Part shown: piece by piece, positions 58,471 through 64,000 of the stretch
How positions within the stretch are numbered: the first letter of the stretch is position 1
How the letters are laid out: the number at the start of each line of letters is the position of its first letter
Assembly: GCA_026745465.1 (NCBI GenBank)
Contig: JACYXH010000572.1
Location: 375,001 to 439,000, forward strand
Source: Lota lota
Taxonomy: Eukaryota; Chordata; Actinopteri; Gadiformes; Lotidae
Length of the DNA: 64,000 nucleotides
Direction of reading: 5' to 3'
Position numbers and translations under genes: made by a program
The notes under the pieces: model-generated
Told to the model about the DNA's origin: nothing
Databases searched by the model: none
What the model saw: only the letters and a program-made list of their open reading frames with translations

Positions 58471-58520
<50 letters not shown>

Positions 58521-59200
58521 GGATGGATGAATACAAATAGGTGAGGTATGGAATGCTGCTCTACTGAAAAAGCGAGAGGATCACAGAAGGGAGTGCTAAC
58601 TCTGGAATGCAAACATCTTTTTCTAACCTTCCTGCACTGTTATAGCTGAGGACATTTAAATTAACCATTTACAGCAAGGTAGGCCTTTCTGAGGACATCA
58701 CAGTTGGCTATCAGATTAGCTTTATTGATTGGGACCTCTTATCTTTAAAAAAATTTTGCTGTGGAGTTCAGTGCAATAAATAAGGTTCGTTTCACCGAGG
58801 AGTAGATCAATCATTGACACAAAACAGAACAAAGCAGTTTTATTCAGACGTCATCGGCTGTCTGTGACTTATTATAAATGTCCTCAAAACAGTTAAGGAG
58901 AAACGACTTGAGAGACACTTCCGAGACTAAGGGACCAAGAAGAAGTGTAAACTGTTTGCAGACAATCACCTCTACTGCAAGTATCGGCTGTATACAAGTT
59001 GTAAAGTGGATGCATGCTTATGGATTACATCAGTAAAACAACTCGAAAATAAAGTGTCCACACATTGCGACAGTGTTTGAACATGACCCATGTCCTGCTC
59101 GGGTTAAACATCATTTCCCAGGATGCTTTGAGAACTCTGCCGTGCGCGAGGGCTTCGTCACAGGGGTGTGACCCAAACTCACGCGCACGCGACTGCCTTT
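56708..59200. other. Spacer between uchl1 and anxa5 (head to head)
   Basis: Both genes point outward from this 2.5-kb stretch, so it holds both promoters. It contains an (ATAC)n tract (57232-57342), a short (TA)n (58326-58343) and (GA)n (58474-58516). No gene is recognised. Confidence 0.6.
57232..57342 (+). repeat. (ATAC)n tetranucleotide microsatellite
   Basis: About 27 pure ATAC units, giving the spurious YVCM and HTYI frames on either strand. Confidence 0.97.
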
Positions 59201-59334
59201 TTCTACGGAGTGTCGCCCCTCATCGCCCTTCTCTCTCTCTCTCTCTCTCTCTCTCATTCTCCTCTCCTCAACCATATACTTATCTGCGAGACCGGTGACA
59301 TTATAACCGTACCTAGCGACACTTTAACTAAACG
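59200..59334 (+). promoter_or_regulatory. anxa5: anxa5 promoter-proximal region and 5'UTR exon
   Basis: A (CT)n run at about 59228-59256 is followed by an exon ending AAACG/GTAAGT at 59334. The transcription start is not fixed by sequence; no TATA box is evident. Confidence 0.45.
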
Positions 59335-59638
59335 GTAAGTCACTTGTCACTTGTAAAACGACAACTATTATAGGCTATAGAACTAGTCAGCGTACTGTTT
59401 TAAACATCCTGGGGAAGGGACGGTGACGTTGGCTACCTGTTTCGATGATAGAGCCACGTAGGGCCTGATGAGGTTTGACAGAACGATCGCAGACAAAGTC
59501 AAGGCTTTAAGACTTTAAACTATTACTGATTGTTCTTTCAGTAAGCTGTGCTAATTGTTTTTGACTGTATCGTAAAAACGGCACAGTCTGCTTTTACGCA
59601 ATTTTCGTTAGATTATTTTCTTTTTCTTTTTTTGACAG

Positions 59639-59992
59639 ACTTCCTCTCTCCGTTGAATCAAGTCCGAGACAAAGTCAAAATGGTAAGTTATATTACCTAT
59701 CTTTACTAAGCAAGTTCACTGGTTTGGTGAATATGACACATAATACAGGTTAAAATCCGTTATTTATGGAAATGTATCTCCCGTATCATCATAATTTTAG
59801 CGTCTAAAATCCAGTACCCTATTAGACAACGCCCTCTTAACATTAAACTGATAATCACCAAGTTGTATCTGTTTTGGAGGGGGCGTATCTTGTTTGGTTA
59901 ACCTTATCCAAATAGTGGCCACAAGTAATGTAATCTAATGTCATGACTTCTAGCATAAATATTCATTTTGTTTATAAACTTTTTCTGTGTAT

Positions 59993-60074
<82 letters not shown>

Positions 60075-63000
60075 CTTTCAGAGGGAATCGCAGCAGCATA
60101 GGGAACTATATGCATCATTATGCAGCATTTGGGGAACTTCAAGTGCGTGACTCATAGGCTCCTTTCCATCTGGGTGGACCTCTGTCTCTCCCTCTCTCTC
60201 TCCCTCCCAACCTCCCTCCCTCCCTCTATCCCGCTCGTTTCCATGTGTTTTTCATATGCCGTTGGAAGTCTCCCTCCCTCTTTTTAAGGAGTATTCTGTT
60301 TGGTCTGTCTGGTCTGTCTGGTACAGGCATGCAGCTCCAGTACAGATTCTGTTTCCCTATTACTTACTGATTATTAATTTTCTAGAATTTACAGTGCATG
60401 TTAAGTGCTATTTTATAAAACGTGGATTGAGTCCAAAAATATAAGAAAATACCAGAGTAGACAATGAAAAACTTTTCAAAGATTCACATGATAATTAAAT
60501 CCTTGAGGTCCATGTGAAATTAAGAAGGGGGCTCATACAGTTTCCTTATTTTCAGTTCATAGAGGAAGCTACTGGAGCTGTAAAGCATTGTAATTGATCA
60601 GTTATAAACAGCTGCTTTTTCTTTGTGGTGCTGGACAAACAGTGGACAACGCATCTTCCCCCCAGTTACAAGTCATGTCTGTGCTTGTCTTTCCATTGCT
60701 TCATAATAGAAAGGAGTTTAAATGCATTGCATTTGTCAAATGTATAGCGTTGTTTTTGTCCCATTCCTATTATTAATAACTCCAGTCCAACAATTTGTGT
60801 CAGGAGTGCATCTTGCTTGGCTATAACTCTCCCGTGGTGATGACTGTCCTCAGTGTAGTATAGAGCCCATGGACATTCCTTGTTAGGATGACTTGTTTTT
60901 GGCATCCCTTATGTTCTTAGGCGTAGTTTATTCCAGAACATTCCCGTGGTTTTTGCTCCCAAACATCATCACTCAAAGTGGACACCCACCCACCGCTCAT
61001 AGCCTGAAAAATGACCTGGATCTTATCCTACTCTAAGCAGCTGTACTTCTCAATTGTTGCGGCGTTAAAAACAATCATTATTGGATAAGATCCACCAGGA
61101 TCTCGCAATGTTTGCAAAGCAACCCAGGAGCTGTTGATCGTAGCGATTTAAAGAAAGGCTTATCTACATATCTGTCTCAGTTGTAGACATTACCAAAAAG
61201 AAGGTGTTTCTAAAAAGTACTAAACACACATCTTGCATGCACGTTAGTGCAACATTTATATGCTTATATTTTTGACTCTATGGCAAGGACTTTTTTGCTT
61301 TGTTTTAATTTCGTTTTATAAGACACTGTTATTATTAGTATTTTCTTTGCTACAAAGACCACATTGAGCAATCACTATCTGCCTTTCACATTTACAGCCT
61401 TACTGAATTTCACTCAACCGACGTTTTTATGAAAAGCATTTGGGGAACCAATTGATATGTGTGTAATATAAATTTGAGTAATACATATCGTATTACTCAA
61501 AGTAGCTTCTCATCATGTCATATACCGTTCATCTCCACAGGCCGGTAGAGGAACCATAAAAGCTAGCGCTAACTTCAAGGCCGAAGAGGATGCAGGGACG
61601 CTGTACAAGGCCATGAAGGGACTGGGTAACTGGATAAGACTTCACTTTCCTCTGGGCCATATCCCCTGTCTTTGTGTTTGTCTTTTGTGGAACCTATAGG
61701 ACGCTGTCATTACGGTGTCATTTGATACTGGTGAGGGCGCCTGTTCGGACTTTGGCCCCGGTCAATATAACTCCCGAAGTAGCAGCAGGCTGATGGATAA
61801 TTAGGACCCTTTCAACAGCATGTTATCTCAGGTGTCACCACAGATTCTTATCCACAGTACACCTCCTGCATAAGAGCAACTGTTGTTATTTAAACGCCAC
61901 TAATTATGTGTTAAATCATCCTGAGGCAACATAACTCCAGAGCAAACCTGTTGTATATGCTGGTAATTGTTTTTAAATTAATGTTCACATATTCAAGTTA
62001 AGATATGAGGTAAGGCTAAAGGAACATGCTAAACTTGTTTACAAGAACCTATGACTCACGAGCTGTGTACTGTAACTATGGTGTTTGTTGCCATAGGTAC
62101 TGACGAGGCCTCTATCCTGAAGTTGTTGACTTCTCGCAGCAACGCTCAGAGGCAGCTGATTAAGGCTTCATACAAGACCCTTCACGGAAAGGTGAGCCTT
62201 ACCAAACGATCACAGAGTGATGGATCGGGAATAGGACCAGAAAACACAACATCAACTGCAAACACACCATGCATAGAAAATCTATAGGCACAAAAACCTG
62301 CTTGGGTGCGCGTATAGAGATACACATATAAAGCATATGACCGCCAATCAGCATAACATACACAATATATACCTCTGCATTGTTGACAGCACAGAACTAG
62401 CAATAGGAAATTAAATTAAATTCAATAAAACTACATTCAAATGGATTGGGGATCATATAGCTTTACATTTCCAAAGCATGCAAAAAGTAAGATAAGATTC
62501 TAAATAAGTGAAAAAAATAAATCAAAAAAGGTTTATACTGCGAATGGTACTGAACTGAGACTGTATGTGTGGGACGGTATGTGTAAAATCAATAAATCGG
62601 GGATGTCCATGTCAAAGATAAGTGTCACATGAACACATTACAATTAATTTCTCTTTCTCAGGATCTCGTCGATGACCTGAAGGGCGAGCTCGGCGGGAAA
62701 TTCGAGACCCTCATTGTGGCCCTGATGACCCTACCCCTCGCCTATGATGTCACAGCGCTGCGCAATGCCATCAAGGTAGGCACTGTCGTCAACACATGAA
62801 ACATGAAACGAAATAAAAAGCCACAACATGACGGCAAATGACCTCTGACCCTTCTGTGCCATGTCAGGGGGCGGGCACCAATGAGACGGTTCTCGTGGAG
62901 ATCCTGGCTTCCAGAACATGCCAGCAGATCAAGGATATTGTTGCTGCCTACAGACAGGGTAAACCAAACTGCCATTTCCAATTGATAACACACTGTCAAG

Positions 63001-63104
63001 TCCTTGGATGTTAAAAGTTATTGGTAGTTATGGTTATTAGATGTGATCAGCAATGTGGGCCAATCATTTCCTGTTCCAAGGAAACTAATTCTAAAACCTT
63101 AAAC

Positions 63105-63174
<70 letters not shown>

Positions 63175-63290
63175 TGCGTGTGTGCTTGTGTGTGGGTGTG
63201 TGTGTTTCAGAGTATGATGATAATTTGGAGGAGGACATAGCAGGGGATACATCAGGTCACTTCAAGAGACTGCTTGTTATTTTACTCCAG
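59639..63290 (+). CDS. anxa5: Annexin A5, 5' part (runs out of window)
   Basis: Annexins bind acidic phospholipid membranes in a calcium-dependent way; A5 binds phosphatidylserine. An untranslated exon ends at 59334 (donor GTAAGT). Exon 59639-59682 ends exactly with the start ATG at 59680. Coding continues in 61541-61625, 62097-62191, 62662-62775, 62868-62958 and 63211-63290, all in frame, giving 156 residues to the window edge. Two annexin repeats are visible: AMKGLGTDEASILKLLTSRS and AIKGAGTNETVLVEILASRT, each with the GxGT type-II calcium loop, plus GDTSGHFKRLLVILLQ. Similarity to A5 (LLTSRSNAQRQ, DLVDDLKGELGGKFE) exceeds that to other annexins I recall. Human ANXA5 has 320 residues, so about half is missing beyond 64000. 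It may be anxa5a or anxa5b. Confidence 0.92.
59997..60070 (+). repeat. (GA)n microsatellite in anxa5 intron
   Basis: About 36 GA units in the intron between the ATG exon and the first body exon. Confidence 0.95.
63110..63206 (+). repeat. (TG)n microsatellite before an anxa5 acceptor
   Basis: About 31 TG units followed by TGTCTGCG and further TG-rich sequence that runs to the TTTCAG acceptor of anxa5 exon 63211-63290. Confidence 0.95.
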
Positions 63291-64000
63291 GTACTTCTAC
63301 TTTACTCTATTCTACTGCTGTACTCTGTTCTAATCTATTCTAGTTTACCATTCTCTTCTCCTTTCTACTAAAATACTCTGTTGTACTCTAATCTTTTCTA
63401 CTCTAGTCTCATTAATCATACTTTAGATTAACATCTAATGTCTGATGGCAGACAAGCTCAAATCTGCAAACAGTACGTTTCACTTTCTTTCGTTTCAAAT
63501 TAGTTTTGACCAATCATGTTCCCGGGGGGCGGGGATATATAGGTGAGCGTTATACAGAATGGGTCTTGACTGGTAAAAACCTGTTTGGCAGAAACACAAC
63601 AATCTGATATGTCTGACCATTGATTGGAAGAGACTAAAACAAGTCTGGCAAAAGGTTATATGTCTGTTGATTATGCTGTCAGGGCTTTGTCCCGCAAATG
63701 CAGCTCGTATGCCCTTTCCAATTAAAGAACTGTACTTGTTCTTCCATTATTGTTCATAAAGGACTGATAACTAAAACTTTAGCATCGTGTTTTTATTGTC
63801 GTTATCCCTCCAAGGTTTAAAATCAAACTGTGTAGTAGACCATGTGTAGTTGCCACTTCAAATACATTTGTTAAAATCGTCTTCTGAAACCTCCATCTTG
63901 TTCCTCCGCCCCTTGCACTTGCTGGATTCCGGCACAGGCGCTGTGCAGTCTGCCCCAAGAAGTTTGGCTATAGCAGTGTCGAACTTGTGGATCCTAGATT
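63291..64000 (+). other. anxa5: anxa5 intron to window end
   Basis: No further annexin exon was found. The start has a TTCTACTCTA-like degenerate pyrimidine repeat (about 63290-63410). Confidence 0.55.

Noticed and set aside
63900-64000. Possible next anxa5 exon at the window end
   Set aside because: No frame resembles the expected third annexin repeat and no acceptor-donor pair fits.

Overview
This is a piece of vertebrate nuclear genome, almost certainly from a teleost fish. Genes are split by GT-AG introns, long (CA)n, (GA)n and (ATAC)n tracts interrupt nearly every intron and spacer, and a tRNA-derived fish-type SINE is present. The recognisable genes are apela, tmem192 (two copies), limch1, uchl1 and anxa5. 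Their human counterparts all lie on chromosome 4 (APELA/TMEM192 at 4q32, LIMCH1/UCHL1 at 4p13, ANXA5 at 4q27), so this looks like a rearranged fish block of that chromosome. The extreme density of dinucleotide repeats resembles gadiform (cod-like) genomes, but that is only an inference.

Layout: 1-4100 is repeat-rich spacer with SINE pieces. 4143-7045 is apela (+), the Elabela/Toddler peptide hormone, with a TATA box, two coding exons and a 3'UTR exon. 7411-17424 and 19006-27597 are a direct tandem duplication of about 9-10 kb holding the whole tmem192 gene (-). The copy nearest apela is a pseudogene: it lacks exon 5 and has a wrecked exon 2. The copy nearest limch1 is intact (262 aa). Between the two copies (17425-19005) sits the fossil of a tyrosine-recombinase (DIRS-like) retroelement with about 100-bp inverted ends.

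28876-52454 is limch1 (-). I could trace 31 coding exons that stay in frame throughout (about 1886 aa): an N-terminal calponin-homology domain, a long central part with five repeated DD(M/L)xxRR modules on phase 2-2 exons, a DUF4757-type helical region, coiled coil, and a C-terminal LIM domain ending GQPTTL. Its introns hold a hAT-type DNA transposon with an 8-bp target duplication, a second probable MITE, and tandem repeats carrying decayed copies of the start of a CH-domain exon. 53064-56707 is uchl1 (-), nine exons and 220 aa with its catalytic triad, a 12-nt microexon and a hairpin-forming intron. 59200 to the end is anxa5 (+), running out of the window after its seventh exon.

The genes do not form a functional pathway. 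Each is an independent host gene: a secreted hormone, a lysosomal membrane protein, an actomyosin regulator, a deubiquitinase and a calcium-dependent membrane-binding protein. I found no convincing new system. The most unusual items are the tandem tmem192 duplication with a retroelement fossil at its junction, the intronic ghost copies of a limch1 CH exon, the symmetric-exon module array in limch1, the near-perfect hairpin in a uchl1 intron, and (TG)n tracts at 3' splice sites.
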